Assembly (NCBI RefSeq): GCF_000308695.1
Contig: NZ_BAGG01000063.1
Location: forward strand, 1 to 32,469
Reading direction: 5' to 3'
DNA from: Nocardia takedensis NBRC 100417
GTDB lineage: Bacteria; Actinomycetota; Actinomycetes; Mycobacteriales; Mycobacteriaceae
Length of the DNA: 32,469 nt
This document shows, in pieces, positions 1 through 8,589 of this stretch (position 1 is the first letter of the stretch; the number at the start of each line of letters is the position of its first letter). The notes below the pieces were generated by a model. The model was given only the letters and a program-made list of their open reading frames with translations, searched no databases and was not told where the DNA came from. The position numbers and the translations under genes were made by a program.

Positions 1-1508
1 CGGTGCTGGCGCAGACCAGTATCGAGGGCATCGCCGTCGACCTGGTCGCGGGCGGTGACGCGGATGTGGCGGCGGCGCGGTCCATCACCGACAAGCTGAT
101 CGTGGCCGGTGTCGTCGACGGCCACAACATCTGGCGGGTGGACCCCGACCACGCGCTGCCGCGACTGACCGGGCTGCGCGAGGCGGGCGTGACGGTCGCG
201 GTGTCGAGTTCGTGCTCGTTGCTGCACGTCCCGTACAGCCTCGCGCCCGAAACCGATCTGGACGACCGACTGCGCACCTGGCTGGCCTTCGGCGAGGAGA
301 AGATCGCCGAGATCCGCGTGCTGGCCACCGCACTCACCGACGGCGAGGACGCCGTCGCCGAAGCGCTCGCGACCGCGCGCGCCGCCGTCGCCGACCGCAA
401 CGCCGACCCGCGTCTGCGCGTCGAATCGGTGCGCGAGCGCCTGGCCGGCCTCGGCGCGGACGCCGCCCGGCGCACTCCGGCCGACGAGCGTCGCGTGGTG
501 CAGCAGCAACGCCTGAACCTGCCGTTGCTGCCGACCACCACGATCGGCTCCTACCCGCAGACCAGCCGGATCCGGGTGGCCCGCGCGGAACTGCGTCGCG
601 GCGAGATCGACCAGGCGGCCTACGACGAGCGGATGCGCGCCGAGATCGCCGAAGTCATCACGCTGCAAGAGGAGATCGGTCTGGACGTGCTGGTGCACGG
701 CGAGCCCGAACGCAACGACATGGTGCAGTACTTCGCCGAACAACTCGACGGGTTCGCCGCCACGGTCAACGGCTGGGTGCAGTCCTACGGCACCCGCTGC
801 GTGCGTCCGCCGATCGTCTACGGCGATGTGGTGCGTCCGGCGGTCATGACCGTCGAGTGGATCACCTACGCGCAGTCGCTGACCGCCAAGCCGGTCAAGG
901 GCATGCTGACCGGTCCGGTCACCATTCTGGCGTGGTCGTTCATCCGCGACGATCAGCCGTTGGCCGACACCGCCCGCCAGATCGCGCTGGCGATCCGGGA
1001 CGAGACGGTGGATCTGGAGGCGGCCGGGATCGGTGTCATCCAGGTGGACGAGCCCGCCCTGCGCGAACTGCTGCCGCTGCGCAAGGCCGACCAGGCCGCG
1101 TACCTGGAGTGGGCGGTCGAGGCGTTCCGGCTCTCGACCGCGGGCGTCGCCGACGCCACGCAGATCCACACCCACCTGTGCTATTCGGAGTTCGGTGAGG
1201 TCATCGGGGCGATCGCCGGCCTGGATGCCGACGTCACCTCGATCGAGGCGGCGCGCTCGCACATGGAGGTGCTCGACGACCTCAACGCGGCGGGCTTCGA
1301 CCTGGGCGTGGGTCCGGGCGTCTACGACATCCACTCCCCGCGCGTGCCCGACGCCCAGGAGATCGAACGCTCGCTCGCGTTGGCGCTCAAAGCCGTTCCG
1401 GCCGAGCGCCTGTGGGTCAACCCGGACTGCGGTCTGAAGACCCGCCGCACCGAGGAAGTAGTCGCCTCGCTGCGCAATCTCGTCACCGCGGCCCGGGCGC
1501 TGCGCTGA
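1..1508 (+). CDS. metE: Cobalamin-independent methionine synthase (C-terminal part)
   Basis: The protein transfers the methyl group of 5-methyltetrahydropteroyl-polyglutamate to homocysteine, the last step of methionine synthesis, in the cytosol. The reading frame is open from the window's left edge, so the true start lies upstream; about 500 of the usual ~750-760 residues are present. The catalytic barrel begins at the family motif [12 protein letters not shown]. The zinc ligands are all visible: His and Cys in [10 protein letters not shown], Glu in SIEAARS and Cys in NPDCGLKTR. Substrate-binding segments such as [10 protein letters not shown] and QVDEPALRE are also intact. metF follows 69 bases downstream, which fits a shared methionine/one-carbon role, but a strong hairpin lies between them. 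Any cobalamin riboswitch would be outside the window. Confidence 0.97.
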   Translation, partial: VLAQTSIEGIAVDLVAGGDADVAAARSITDKLIVAGVVDGHNIWRVDPDHALPRLTGLREAGVTVAVSSSCSLLHVPYSLAPETDLDDRLRTWLAFGEEKIAEIRVLATALTDGEDAVAEALATARAAVADRNADPRLRVESVRERLAGLGADAARRTPADERRVVQQQRLNLPLLPTTTIGSYPQTSRIRVARAELRRGEIDQAAYDERMRAEIAEVITLQEEIGLDVLVHGEPERNDMVQYFAEQLDGFAATVNGWVQSYGTRCVRPPIVYGDVVRPAVMTVEWITYAQSLTAKPVKGMLTGPVTILAWSFIRDDQPLADTARQIALAIRDETVDLEAAGIGVIQVDEPALRELLPLRKADQAAYLEWAVEAFRLSTAGVADATQIHTHLCYSEFGEVIGAIAGLDADVTSIEAARSHMEVLDDLNAAGFDLGVGPGVYDIHSPRVPDAQEIERSLALALKAVPAERLWVNPDCGLKTRRTEEVVASLRNLVTAARALR

Positions 1509-1513
1509 AATGA

Positions 1514-1545
1514 ATCCGGGGCGCCCGCCCGCGGGCGCCCCGGAT
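1514..1545 (+). terminator. Strong hairpin after metE, probable terminator
   Basis: The arms ATCCGGGGCGCCCG and CGGGCGCCCCGGAT pair perfectly over 14 bp around a 4-base loop, five bases after the metE stop. No T-run follows, which is common for actinobacterial I-shaped terminators. It implies that metF is transcribed mostly on its own or by limited readthrough. Confidence 0.75.
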
Positions 1546-1577
1546 ATCCGCGCATCCCCTTCCACCCCGAGGTCGAC

Positions 1578-2561
1578 ATGCACATGTTTCCGCGCGCGGT
1601 GACCGGCCGTGCCACCCGAGTCCCGCTCCCGACGCGATCGGTGGTGCGGAATCTGCGCACCCACGCCACGGCGCGGGTGCCGTTCTCCGTGGAGTTCAAC
1701 CCGCCGCGCGACGCCGACGGCGAAGCCCGATTGTGGCGCACCGTCCGGCAATTCGAACGCATGCATCCGGCGTTCGTGTCGATGACCTACGGCGCGGGCG
1801 GTTCCACCAAGGACCGCACGGCCCGCATCACCGGCCAGTTGGCCCAGCAGACCACCCTGCTACCGGTGGCGCACCTGACCGCGGTCGGCCACAGTCTCGC
1901 CGAATTGCGCGCCTTGGTCGGCTCCTACGCCGACTGCGGTATCCGCGACATCCTCGTGCTGCGCGGTGACCCGCCGGGCGATCCGCTCGGGGACTGGCGC
2001 AAACACCCGGCCGGTGTCACCTACGCCGAGGAACTGGTCTGGATCGTGCGCGACCTCGGCGACTTCAACGTCGGGGTGGCCTCCTTCCCACAAGGCCACC
2101 ACCGCTCCGCGGACCTGCGCACCGACACCGCCCACTTGGCCGCGAAACTGCGTGCCGGAGCGGACTATTCGATCACCCAGATGTTCTTCGACGTCGAGCA
2201 CTACCTGCGTCTGCGCGACCGTCTGGCCGCACACGACCCGGTCGAGGCGGCCAAGCCGATCATCCCCGAACTGATGCCCATCACCTCGCTGCGCACCGTG
2301 CGGCGCGCGGTGGAACTGTCCGGGCGGGAGTTGCCCGCGACAGTGCTGGATCGGCTGCACCTGGCCGCGGGTGACGGTCCGGAGGAGAATCACGCCGCGG
2401 TCCGGGCGGCGGGTATCGAAATCGCCACGGAGATGGCGCAACGTCTCATCGACGAGGGCGCGCCCTGTCTGCACTTCATCACCCTCAATTTCGCCAAGGC
2501 GACGACCGAGGTGCTGACCAACCTGGGCTACGGAGTCACCGCCGCGCCGAGTCTCCACTGA
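1578..2561 (+). CDS. metF: 5,10-methylenetetrahydrofolate reductase
   Basis: This flavoenzyme reduces 5,10-methylene-THF to 5-methyl-THF, the methyl donor used by the MetE encoded just upstream. The 327-residue product is within the family range. Visible family motifs are the active-site Glu in FSVEFNPPR (about residue 39), TYGAGGST (70-77), the folate/flavin loop LVLRGDPP (127-133), VASFPQGH, SITQMFFD, and the C-terminal LHFITLNF. The start at 1578 follows GAGG at about 1568-1571. A second in-frame ATG two codons later is possible, and the first ~30 residues are poorly conserved, so the exact start is uncertain. The gene converges with the flavin reductase gene at 2690. Confidence 0.95.
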   Translation: MHMFPRAVTGRATRVPLPTRSVVRNLRTHATARVPFSVEFNPPRDADGEARLWRTVRQFERMHPAFVSMTYGAGGSTKDRTARITGQLAQQTTLLPVAHLTAVGHSLAELRALVGSYADCGIRDILVLRGDPPGDPLGDWRKHPAGVTYAEELVWIVRDLGDFNVGVASFPQGHHRSADLRTDTAHLAAKLRAGADYSITQMFFDVEHYLRLRDRLAAHDPVEAAKPIIPELMPITSLRTVRRAVELSGRELPATVLDRLHLAAGDGPEENHAAVRAAGIEIATEMAQRLIDEGAPCLHFITLNFAKATTEVLTNLGYGVTAAPSLH

Positions 2562-2659
2562 CCCGCCACGCGGGCACGAGTCGCCGCGACGGTGACCGGT
2601 CGGCGGCATCGACTCGGCCGTGAATCCGGGCGGTGCGGAGATGCTGGGCCGGGAGTCGG

Positions 2660-2687
2660 CCGCCGGGCAGGCCGACGTGCCCGGCGG
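2660..2687 (-). terminator. Hairpin ending the minus-strand monooxygenase operon
   Basis: CCGCCGGGCA and TGCCCGGCGG form a perfect 10-bp stem with an 8-base loop, starting three bases beyond the flavin reductase stop. There is no T-run. Because metF converges here, it may stop transcription from both sides, but it lies closest to the minus-strand operon. Confidence 0.6.
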
Positions 2688-2689
2688 TG

Positions 2690-3208
2690 TCAGTGTTCGC
2701 CGTGCAGTCGGCGGAAACGACTGCCGTGGAACACCAGTGGCTCGGTCGCGGCGCTGACCGCGACCCGAGTCAGGTAGGCGAGGATGACGAGATGGTCGCC
2801 CGCGGGGACACTCGTCGACAATCTCGCCTCCAACCATGCGCCCGCGCCGCGGATCAGTAGCGCGCCGTCGGTGCCCGGGGCGACGGTGAGGTCGCGGAAC
2901 CGATCGCCGTCCTTCGCGCCGAGCCCCCGGGCCGCGACCTGCTGCTGAGCGCCGAGCAGGCTCAACCCCACCCGTGCCGCGCGGCTCAGGTGCGGCCAGG
3001 TCCGCGAGGTGCGCTGCACGCAGAACGAGACGATCGGCGGGTCGAGGGAGACCGGCACGAACGTGCTCACCGCCATGCCGTGCGCCACGCCGTCGACCTC
3101 GGCGCAGACGGCGACGACACTGCTCGGGAAGGCGGCGAACGCCTGGCGCAGCGCGGGTGGTTCCGTCGAGAACTCGTGGAAGTCCGCCGCGAGAGTGGAT
3201 TCGGTCAT
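2690..3208 (-). CDS. Flavin reductase-like FMN-binding protein (two-component monooxygenase partner)
   Basis: The 172-residue product matches the short flavin reductase domain family (HpaC/DszD type), which uses NAD(P)H to make free FMNH2 for a partner monooxygenase. Typical segments are LRQAFAAFPSSVVAVCAEVDG, MAVSTFVPVSLDPPIVSFCV (the flavin-binding strand-loop) and the C-terminal VFHGSRFRRL. It is the last gene of the operon; its ATG lies seven bases after the lyase stop. The flavin-dependent monooxygenase at 5369-6727 in the same operon is the obvious partner. The frame stays open far upstream, but that part is a shadow of the lyase gene, so ATG 3208 is chosen. Substrate specificity for FMN or FAD cannot be read from the sequence. 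Confidence 0.88.
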   Translation of the reverse strand: MTESTLAADFHEFSTEPPALRQAFAAFPSSVVAVCAEVDGVAHGMAVSTFVPVSLDPPIVSFCVQRTSRTWPHLSRAARVGLSLLGAQQQVAARGLGAKDGDRFRDLTVAPGTDGALLIRGAGAWLEARLSTSVPAGDHLVILAYLTRVAVSAATEPLVFHGSRFRRLHGEH

Positions 3209-3215
3209 GGCACGG

Positions 3216-4151
3216 TCAACTCCCGACGGTGACGCCGTGGACGAGGGCGGGATCGATCGCCTCGGCGCGCGCCAGGGTCGCCGCGGCCATCTTGATGTGG
3301 GCGGCGTCGACCAGCACGCCGTCGACGCCGACCGCGCCACGCCCCTGTGCCTCGGCCTCGCGGTAGGCGGCGACATTGCGTCGGGCCATCGCGATCTCCT
3401 CGGCGGTGGGGGAGTAGACCGCATTCGCCACGGGGACCTGGGTGGGGTGAATCGCCCACTTGCCCGTGTAGCCGAGCAGGGAGGCGCGTCGGGCGTCGCG
3501 GCGGTAGCCCTCGAGGTTGCCGTAGTCGGGGAAGGGGGCGTCGATGGCGAGCACGCCCGCGATCCGCGCGGCGACAAGGGTCTTGTTGCGGGCGTAGTGC
3601 CAGAAATCGCCGGGATAGTCGCCGAGCGGATCGAAGTTGGTGTCCACGCGCGCGCCCTGGGACAGCGAGAAATCGCCGACGCCGAAGATCAGCGCGTCCA
3701 CCCGGGGACTGGCCGCCGCGATCTCCTCGGCGTTGGCCAGTCCTTCGACCTCCTCGATCAGGACTTCGAGGCGGATCTGCCGGGTGAGACCGAGTTTGGC
3801 CTCGAGTTGGGTGAGCAGCAGGTCGACCCACCACACGTCGCGGGCGGTGCGCGCCTTGGGCACCACGATGGTGTGCAATTTCTCTCGCGCGCGGGTGACG
3901 ACCTCGATGATGTCGTCGTGGCACCACTGTGTGTCGAGGCCGTTGACACGGATCGCGGGAACCGTGCGGCCCCAGTCCATCTCGGTCAGCGCGGTGATGG
4001 CCTTCTCTCGCGCGGACTCCTTGAGCGATTCGGGGGTGGCGTCCTCGAGATCGAGGAACACCAGGTCCGCGCCGCAGGACAGGGCCTTGGCGAACATGTG
4101 GTCGTTGCAGGCGGGCAGGGCGAGTTCGGAGCGCCGGATCAGCACGGTCAT
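3216..4151 (-). CDS. HpcH/HpaI-CitE family CoA-ester lyase
   Basis: This 311-residue TIM-barrel protein belongs to the citrate lyase beta / malyl-CoA lyase superfamily, which cleaves beta-hydroxyacyl-CoA esters into acetyl- or propionyl-CoA and an oxo acid using Mg2+. Recognisable elements are LVFLDLEDAT (an acidic metal/substrate loop), AIRVNG (CoA-phosphate-binding Arg), IVVPKART, the metal-binding Glu in LEVLIEEVEG, the Asp in FGVGDFSLSQG, and GKWAIHPTQ near the C terminus. The last motif is typical of stand-alone CoA-ester lyases rather than of the citrate lyase complex. It lies 27 bases after the CoA transferase gene. Malyl-, methylmalyl- or citramalyl-CoA are plausible substrates by family; the exact one is unknown. 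Confidence 0.88.
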   Translation of the reverse strand: MTVLIRRSELALPACNDHMFAKALSCGADLVFLDLEDATPESLKESAREKAITALTEMDWGRTVPAIRVNGLDTQWCHDDIIEVVTRAREKLHTIVVPKARTARDVWWVDLLLTQLEAKLGLTRQIRLEVLIEEVEGLANAEEIAAASPRVDALIFGVGDFSLSQGARVDTNFDPLGDYPGDFWHYARNKTLVAARIAGVLAIDAPFPDYGNLEGYRRDARRASLLGYTGKWAIHPTQVPVANAVYSPTAEEIAMARRNVAAYREAEAQGRGAVGVDGVLVDAAHIKMAAATLARAEAIDPALVHGVTVGS

Positions 4152-4178
4152 CGTCGTAGTCCTTCGTATCGGTGGTGG

Positions 4179-5372
4179 CTAGAGCACGCCGCGGTGGCCG
4201 AGATCGGCCACCTCGTCGGCGGTCAGGCCCAGGAGTTCGCCGTAGACCTCGGTGTTGTGCTCACCGAGGCGCGGCCCGAGATGGTCGACCCGGCCGCGCG
4301 TTCCGGAGAAGCGCGGGACGGGCGCCTGCACGGTCATCGCACCCAATTCGTCGTCGGCGACCGGGACGAAGACCTCGCGGTGTCGCAGTTGGTCGTCGCG
4401 CATCAGATCCTCGATGTCGTAGACCGGTGCCGCCGCGACCTGTTCGGCCTCGAACACCGACATGGCCTCGGCGAGGGTTTGTTTCGACACCCAGTCGGCG
4501 ACCACGTCGTCCACTTCGCGGGCGCGGGCCAACCGTCGCTGCGGGTCGGCGAATTCGGCGTCGGTGACCAGGTCCTCGCGGCCGATCGCGCGGAACACCC
4601 GCAGCGCCAACGCGGGCGAACTGCCGGACATGGCCAGCCATCGGCCGTCGGCGGTGCGGTAGGTGTTGCGCGGCGCGGAGATGTCCCAGCGGTTGCCCGC
4701 CCGCCGGGCGACCGTGCCGAGTTGGTCATAGCTCAGCAAGGTCTGCTCGAGCAGGCGGCTCAGCGGGTCGACCAGGTTGATGTCGACGAGTTGGCCCGGA
4801 CCGCCGTGCACGTCACGGTGATACAGCGCCATCAGCACCGCGTAGGCGGCGTTGAGCGAGGCGACCCCGTCGGCGAGCATGAACGGCGGCAGGGTCGGCG
4901 GGCCGTCGGCTTCCCCGGTGATGTGGGCGAATCCGCTCATCGCCTCACCTAGCGTGCCGAAGCCGGGCCGCTCGCTCTTGGGCCCCGTCAGCCCGAATCC
5001 GGTGATGTGCAGCATCACGATCCGGTCGTTGACCTCGCGCAGACTCGGATAGTCCAGTCCCCATCGGCGCAGCGTCTGCGGCCGGGTGTTGGTGACGACC
5101 ACGTCGACCTTCTCCACCAATCGGCGCAGCAGTTTCTGCCCGTCGGGGCCGCGCATGTCCAGCGTGATCGCCTTCTTGTTGCGCGACACCGACTTCCACA
5201 TCAGCCCCACGCCGTCGCGCTGCGCGCCCCAGGTCCGGATCGGGTCGCCGACACCCGGTTGTTCCACCTTGATCACCTCCGCGCCGAACTCGCCGAGGTA
5301 GGTCGCGGCCAGCGGCGCTGCGGCCAGGGTGGCCAGGTCGAGGACCCGCACGCCCGCCAGCATGGTCGTCAC
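4179..5372 (-). CDS. CaiB/BaiF family (class III) CoA transferase
   Basis: Class III CoA transferases move CoA between carboxylic acids through an aspartyl-CoA thioester. The 397-residue length is normal. Features in order: N-terminal VLDLATLAAAPLAATYLGEFGAEVIKVE, the CoA-binding segment SVSRNKKAITLDM (61-73), LHITGFGLTGP (121-131), the PGFGTLGEAMSG loop, and the expected catalytic Asp at residue 168 in MLADGVAS, followed by GPGQLVDINLVD. Its ATG overlaps the monooxygenase stop in an ATGA, indicating translational coupling. In this operon it would activate the oxidised acid as a CoA ester for the downstream lyase. The natural acid and CoA donor cannot be deduced. Confidence 0.93.
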   Translation of the reverse strand: MTTMLAGVRVLDLATLAAAPLAATYLGEFGAEVIKVEQPGVGDPIRTWGAQRDGVGLMWKSVSRNKKAITLDMRGPDGQKLLRRLVEKVDVVVTNTRPQTLRRWGLDYPSLREVNDRIVMLHITGFGLTGPKSERPGFGTLGEAMSGFAHITGEADGPPTLPPFMLADGVASLNAAYAVLMALYHRDVHGGPGQLVDINLVDPLSRLLEQTLLSYDQLGTVARRAGNRWDISAPRNTYRTADGRWLAMSGSSPALALRVFRAIGREDLVTDAEFADPQRRLARAREVDDVVADWVSKQTLAEAMSVFEAEQVAAAPVYDIEDLMRDDQLRHREVFVPVADDELGAMTVQAPVPRFSGTRGRVDHLGPRLGEHNTEVYGELLGLTADEVADLGHRGVL

Positions 5373-6727
5373 GCGGGACTCCCGGCGTGCGCGGGTCGGG
5401 CGAGGCCGAGATGCTCGCGCAATGTCGTGCCCTCGTACGCCTTGCGGAACAGGCCGCCGCGTTGCAGATGCGGGACCACCATGCGGGTGATGTCCTCGAA
5501 CGAACCCGGCATGTGCGTCGCGGCGAGGACGAAACCGTCACAGGCGTCGGCGTGGAACCACTCGGCCATCTGCTCGGCGACCTGCGCGCCCGTGCCGACG
5601 AAACGCGGACCCTGCAACAGCGTCGCGCGATGGCCCGCCAGATCACGCACGGTCACCGTGCCGCCCAGGTGGGCGCGCAGATTCTGCACCAGACCCCGGA
5701 TGCCGGACACCGAGGCGATCAAGTCGTCGGTGACGGGGTCGTCGAGATCGTGCCGCGCGAAGTCGTAGTTCATCAACTCCGAGAGCAACGTCAGCGAGGC
5801 CATCGGATGCACCAGATCCTCGAGCAGCATCGCCTCGCGTTCTTTGGCGTGCTGTTCGGTTTCGCCGACCACCGCGTAGGCCATCGGACAGATCCGCACC
5901 GCGGCCGGATCGCGGCCCGCGTCGGCGATGCGGGTCTTCTGGTCGGCGTAGTGGGCGCGCGCCACCTCCAGGCCGGGATCCCCGGTGAAGATCAATTCCG
6001 CCCAGCGCGAGGCGAATTCGCGGCCGCGTCCCGAGGAGCCCGCTTGGATGATGACCGGACGCCCCTGCGGCGTTCGCGGGACGGTGAGCGGTCCGCGCGC
6101 GGAGAAGAAGCGCCCGACGTGGTTGAGTTCGCGCACTTTGTCGGGATCGGCGAACACCCCGGCCGAACGATCGTGCACGATCGCGTCCGCGTCCCAGGTG
6201 TCCCACAGCCCGCTGACCACGTCGAGGAATTCGTCGGCGCGGTCGTAGCGCTCGTCGTGACCGAGATGGGCGTCCACGCCGAAGTTCTGGGCCTCGCTGT
6301 CGTTGACCGAGGTCACCACGTTCCAGGCCGCGCGGCCGCCGGAGAGGTGGTCGAGGGTGGCGAAGGTCCGGGCCACGTGGAAGGGCGCGTAGTAGGTCGT
6401 GGAGTAGGTCGCGCCCAGCCCGATCCGCGAGGTCGTCTGCGCCAACACGCCCAGGACCACGCCGAGGTCGAGTTTGACCGGTCGCGCGCCGTAGCGCACC
6501 GCCTCGGCCACCGTGCCCGCGTAGATGCCGGGCATGGCGAGTCGGTCGTCGAAGAACATCAGGTCGAAGCAGCCCTGCTCGAGTTGCCGTCCGACCTTCG
6601 CGTAATAGGACGCGTCGAGATAGCCGTGCTCGGTGGCCGGATGCCGCCACGAACCCGAGTAGACCGAGGTGTTGCCCGCCTGCATGAACGCGACCAACGT
6701 CATCCGGTCGCCGTGTCTCGTTGCCAT
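5369..6727 (-). CDS. LLM-class flavin-dependent monooxygenase (NtaA/SnaA/DszA family)
   Basis: The 452-residue product is a luciferase-fold monooxygenase of the NtaA/SnaA/DszA group, which uses FMNH2 from a separate reductase and oxygen to hydroxylate substrates such as aminopolycarboxylates or organosulfur compounds. Family segments include FDLMFFDDRLAMP, GLGATYSTTYYAPFHVARTFATLDHLSGGRAAWNVVTS (conserved flavin/substrate region), RYDRADEFL, GRPVIIQAGSSGRGREFA and DGFVLAATHMPGSFEDI. The start at 6727 is preferred over an upstream in-frame start because a TTGAAA-N17-TAGATT promoter places the transcript start at this ATG, making the mRNA apparently leaderless. It is the first gene of the operon and diverges from the GntR gene. 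Confidence 0.93.
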   Translation of the reverse strand: MATRHGDRMTLVAFMQAGNTSVYSGSWRHPATEHGYLDASYYAKVGRQLEQGCFDLMFFDDRLAMPGIYAGTVAEAVRYGARPVKLDLGVVLGVLAQTTSRIGLGATYSTTYYAPFHVARTFATLDHLSGGRAAWNVVTSVNDSEAQNFGVDAHLGHDERYDRADEFLDVVSGLWDTWDADAIVHDRSAGVFADPDKVRELNHVGRFFSARGPLTVPRTPQGRPVIIQAGSSGRGREFASRWAELIFTGDPGLEVARAHYADQKTRIADAGRDPAAVRICPMAYAVVGETEQHAKEREAMLLEDLVHPMASLTLLSELMNYDFARHDLDDPVTDDLIASVSGIRGLVQNLRAHLGGTVTVRDLAGHRATLLQGPRFVGTGAQVAEQMAEWFHADACDGFVLAATHMPGSFEDITRMVVPHLQRGGLFRKAYEGTTLREHLGLARPAHAGSPA

Positions 6728-6734
6728 GTTTTGG

Positions 6735-6763
6735 AATCTAACATCTGATATATCAGATTTCAA
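6735..6763 (-). promoter_or_regulatory. Promoter of the monooxygenase operon
   Basis: Reading the minus strand, TTGAAA (6763-6758) and TAGATT (6740-6735) are separated by exactly 17 bases. Seven bases after the -10 comes the ATG at 6727, so transcription probably begins at or next to the start codon. The spacer is largely filled by the palindrome at 6743-6758, so a bound repressor would block polymerase directly. Confidence 0.8.
6743..6758. promoter_or_regulatory. Palindromic operator, probable GntR/FCD binding site
   Basis: ATCTGATATATCAGAT is a perfect 16-bp palindrome in the 68-base gap between the GntR gene and the monooxygenase gene. Its AT-rich core contrasts with the surrounding DNA. 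It occupies the spacer of the minus-strand promoter and lies just upstream of the plus-strand -10, so one bound dimer could control both directions. Confidence 0.8.
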
Positions 6764-6783
6764 ACCTGGTATCGTCGCGCTGC

Positions 6784-6789
6784 TACACT
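6784..6789 (+). promoter_or_regulatory. -10 element of the leaderless GntR promoter
   Basis: TACACT lies six bases before the ATG at 6796, the spacing expected if the transcript starts at the A of the start codon. No convincing -35 or Shine-Dalgarno sequence is present, which fits a leaderless actinobacterial mRNA. Confidence 0.6.
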
Positions 6790-6795
6790 GCGGCG

Positions 6796-7449
6796 ATGGC
6801 AACACGCGCGGTCGACATCGGCGGAACGGTCCGTGAGCGGGCCGCCCGCGAACTACGCGACCGCATCCTCACCGGCGCCCTGCCCGCGGGTGCGCGCATC
6901 GACCTCGACGCCATCACCGAGGAATTCGCCACCAGTCGCACCCCCGTGCGAGAAGCGTTACTGGAGTTGTCCTTCGAGGGACTGGTCCGGGTCGCGCCAC
7001 GCAGCGGCATCACCGTCATCGGCATCAGCCCCGCCGACATCATGGACAGCTTCACCATCCTCGGTGTGCTCACCGGACAAGCCGCCTCCTGGGCCGCCGA
7101 ACGCGCCACCCCCGACGAACTCGACACTCTGCGCGAACTCGCCGCCGAAGTCGCCTCCCGATCCGGCGATGACGCCATCGCCGAAGCCAACTGGCACTTC
7201 CATCAGGAAATCCACCGCGCCTCGCACTCCCCGCGCCTGCTCACCCAGATCCGGCAAGCCGCCCGCGTGGTCCCGTCGAACTTCCTTCGCCTGTTCCCCG
7301 AACGCGAACAACACTCCCTCGAGGACCACAACCGCCTCCTCGACGCCCTCACGGCCCGCGACGCGCCCAACGCCCGCGACATCGCCGAACATCACGTCCT
7401 CGAGGCGGGCCGCTCGCTCACCGAATGGCTGCGGAGAAACACCGACTGA
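6796..7449 (+). CDS. GntR family transcriptional regulator, FCD (FadR) subfamily
   Basis: The 217-residue protein has an N-terminal winged helix (about residues 10-75; RAARELRDRILTGALPAGARIDLD, then FATSRTPVREALLELSFEGLV) and a C-terminal all-helical FCD effector domain. Histidines in NWHFHQEIHRASHSPRLL and EDHNRLL...AEHHV could form the metal/ligand site of this subfamily. It probably represses the divergent monooxygenase operon through the palindrome at 6743-6758 and is released by a pathway acid. It converges with the DUF2797 gene, leaving only 13 bases between stop codons. Its transcript looks leaderless. Confidence 0.93.
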   Translation: MATRAVDIGGTVRERAARELRDRILTGALPAGARIDLDAITEEFATSRTPVREALLELSFEGLVRVAPRSGITVIGISPADIMDSFTILGVLTGQAASWAAERATPDELDTLRELAAEVASRSGDDAIAEANWHFHQEIHRASHSPRLLTQIRQAARVVPSNFLRLFPEREQHSLEDHNRLLDALTARDAPNARDIAEHHVLEAGRSLTEWLRRNTD

Positions 7450-7462
7450 CGGCGCGGACTGC

Positions 7463-8383
7463 TCAGAACAGGCCGAGTTGGGTGGAGATCGCCGGGGACC
7501 GTACCGGTCCCGGAATCACTCGTCGCCCCTTCAGCATTCCGAGATCGGCGACGAACGGATCGTCCTCGTCGTTCACCCGGACCAACGCCGCCGAACCGAC
7601 CATGGCCACCACCGTCAGGCGATGATCGCCCGCGGTGAGGGGGTGCGGGTATTCGTCGATCGCGTCGCGCCCCTCGGTCAGACCGCGGTGTTCGGCGGGT
7701 GGTATCCACGGCTCGAGCGGCAGGACCGCCTCCGTCGCGCGCAACAGGTCGCTCGCCTCCCGAACCGCCTGCGCGTGGGCCTGCTCGATCTCCGACGCCG
7801 GTCGCGGGCGGGTCAACGCCGTCAGTTTCGCGCGGCGGCGTTTGGTCTGGACGATGCCGGAGGAGTCGGAGACCATATCTTCGTAGACGCGGGCGGTTGT
7901 CCCGGACTCCGCCCACGCGAGATAAGTGGCGCGCACCGCACCCTGTTCGTCGAGGCGGGCGCGCTTGCGCGGATGCGCGGCCGTCCCGACTTTGCTGGAC
8001 GCGTCGGCGAAGGTGGCGATATACACCCAATGCGGTTGCGCGACATAGTCACTCAAACCGTCGGGTACGAAACCGCCGCGATGCGCGTGATGGATGTGGC
8101 GGAACTCGTCCGCGGTCGCGCATTCCGCGCACTGCCCGCCCGTCACCGCGAGTCGACCGGCGGCGCAATGCCGGGGACCGCCGCCTCCCGGCCGACCGAA
8201 CACGAAATGCCCGGTGCAGTAACTGCCCTCGGGCGACACCGTGAACGCCAACTCCGCGCCCATCAGCGCGACCGTGGACCACACCGGCTCACCGATCCCG
8301 AGCAGGTCCAGGTGCGGACTCCCGCCCGTCCACGACACCGACCGCACCAGGTACTCCACGCCATCGCCCCAAGACGCCCGCAT
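7463..8383 (-). CDS. DUF2797 family protein
   Basis: The ~306-residue product resembles DUF2797 proteins, whose function I do not know. Visible features are a cysteine-rich segment that could bind zinc (Cys in SYCTGHFVFG, PRHCAAGRL and GGQCAECATADEFRHIHHAH), a conserved HWVYIATFADASSKVGTA region reminiscent of GIY-YIG-like strands, and a final TQLGLF. ATG 8383 is chosen because the upstream extension of the frame is arginine-rich and unlike the domain, and because a promoter-like TAGTGT on the minus strand near 8490 would exclude it. It stands alone between two convergent or co-directional units. Confidence 0.72.
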   Translation of the reverse strand: MRASWGDGVEYLVRSVSWTGGSPHLDLLGIGEPVWSTVALMGAELAFTVSPEGSYCTGHFVFGRPGGGGPRHCAAGRLAVTGGQCAECATADEFRHIHHAHRGGFVPDGLSDYVAQPHWVYIATFADASSKVGTAAHPRKRARLDEQGAVRATYLAWAESGTTARVYEDMVSDSSGIVQTKRRRAKLTALTRPRPASEIEQAHAQAVREASDLLRATEAVLPLEPWIPPAEHRGLTEGRDAIDEYPHPLTAGDHRLTVVAMVGSAALVRVNDEDDPFVADLGMLKGRRVIPGPVRSPAISTQLGLF

Positions 8384-8495
8384 CACCCGTTCCCCTCGGC
8401 CACCGAACCTGTTCGTGCGCAACCGGAAGCGGCGCACACGACTCGCCCCGCCGCGATCCGAACATCTGATCGAACCATCACCGTCCACACTATCG

Positions 8496-8519
8496 TTCCG
8501 GACCGACACTTCCGGACCG
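8496..8519. repeat. Tandem 10-bp direct repeat upstream of the DUF2797 gene
   Basis: TTCCGGACCG occurs at 8496-8505 and again at 8510-8519, a 14-base period, each copy containing the palindrome TCCGGA. The repeat sits about 115-135 bases upstream of the DUF2797 start, next to a minus-strand TAGTGT, so it could be an activator or sigma-factor element. Function is unproven. Confidence 0.4.
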
Positions 8520-8589
8520 GCTCGAATACGGAGTGGAACGCGCCGCGCCGTGCGGCCGGATGTGGTGCGGCGGGATCGGCGAGGCGACG

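Noticed and set aside
3009..4952. A 647-codon plus-strand open frame across the lyase and CoA transferase genes
   Set aside because: It spans the opposite strand of two well-supported genes and has no recognisable domain or ribosome-binding site.
6728..6805. Longer N terminus for the monooxygenase starting at 6805
   Set aside because: It would translate through the operator and promoter and add 26 residues unlike the family; the -10 element places the transcript start at 6727.
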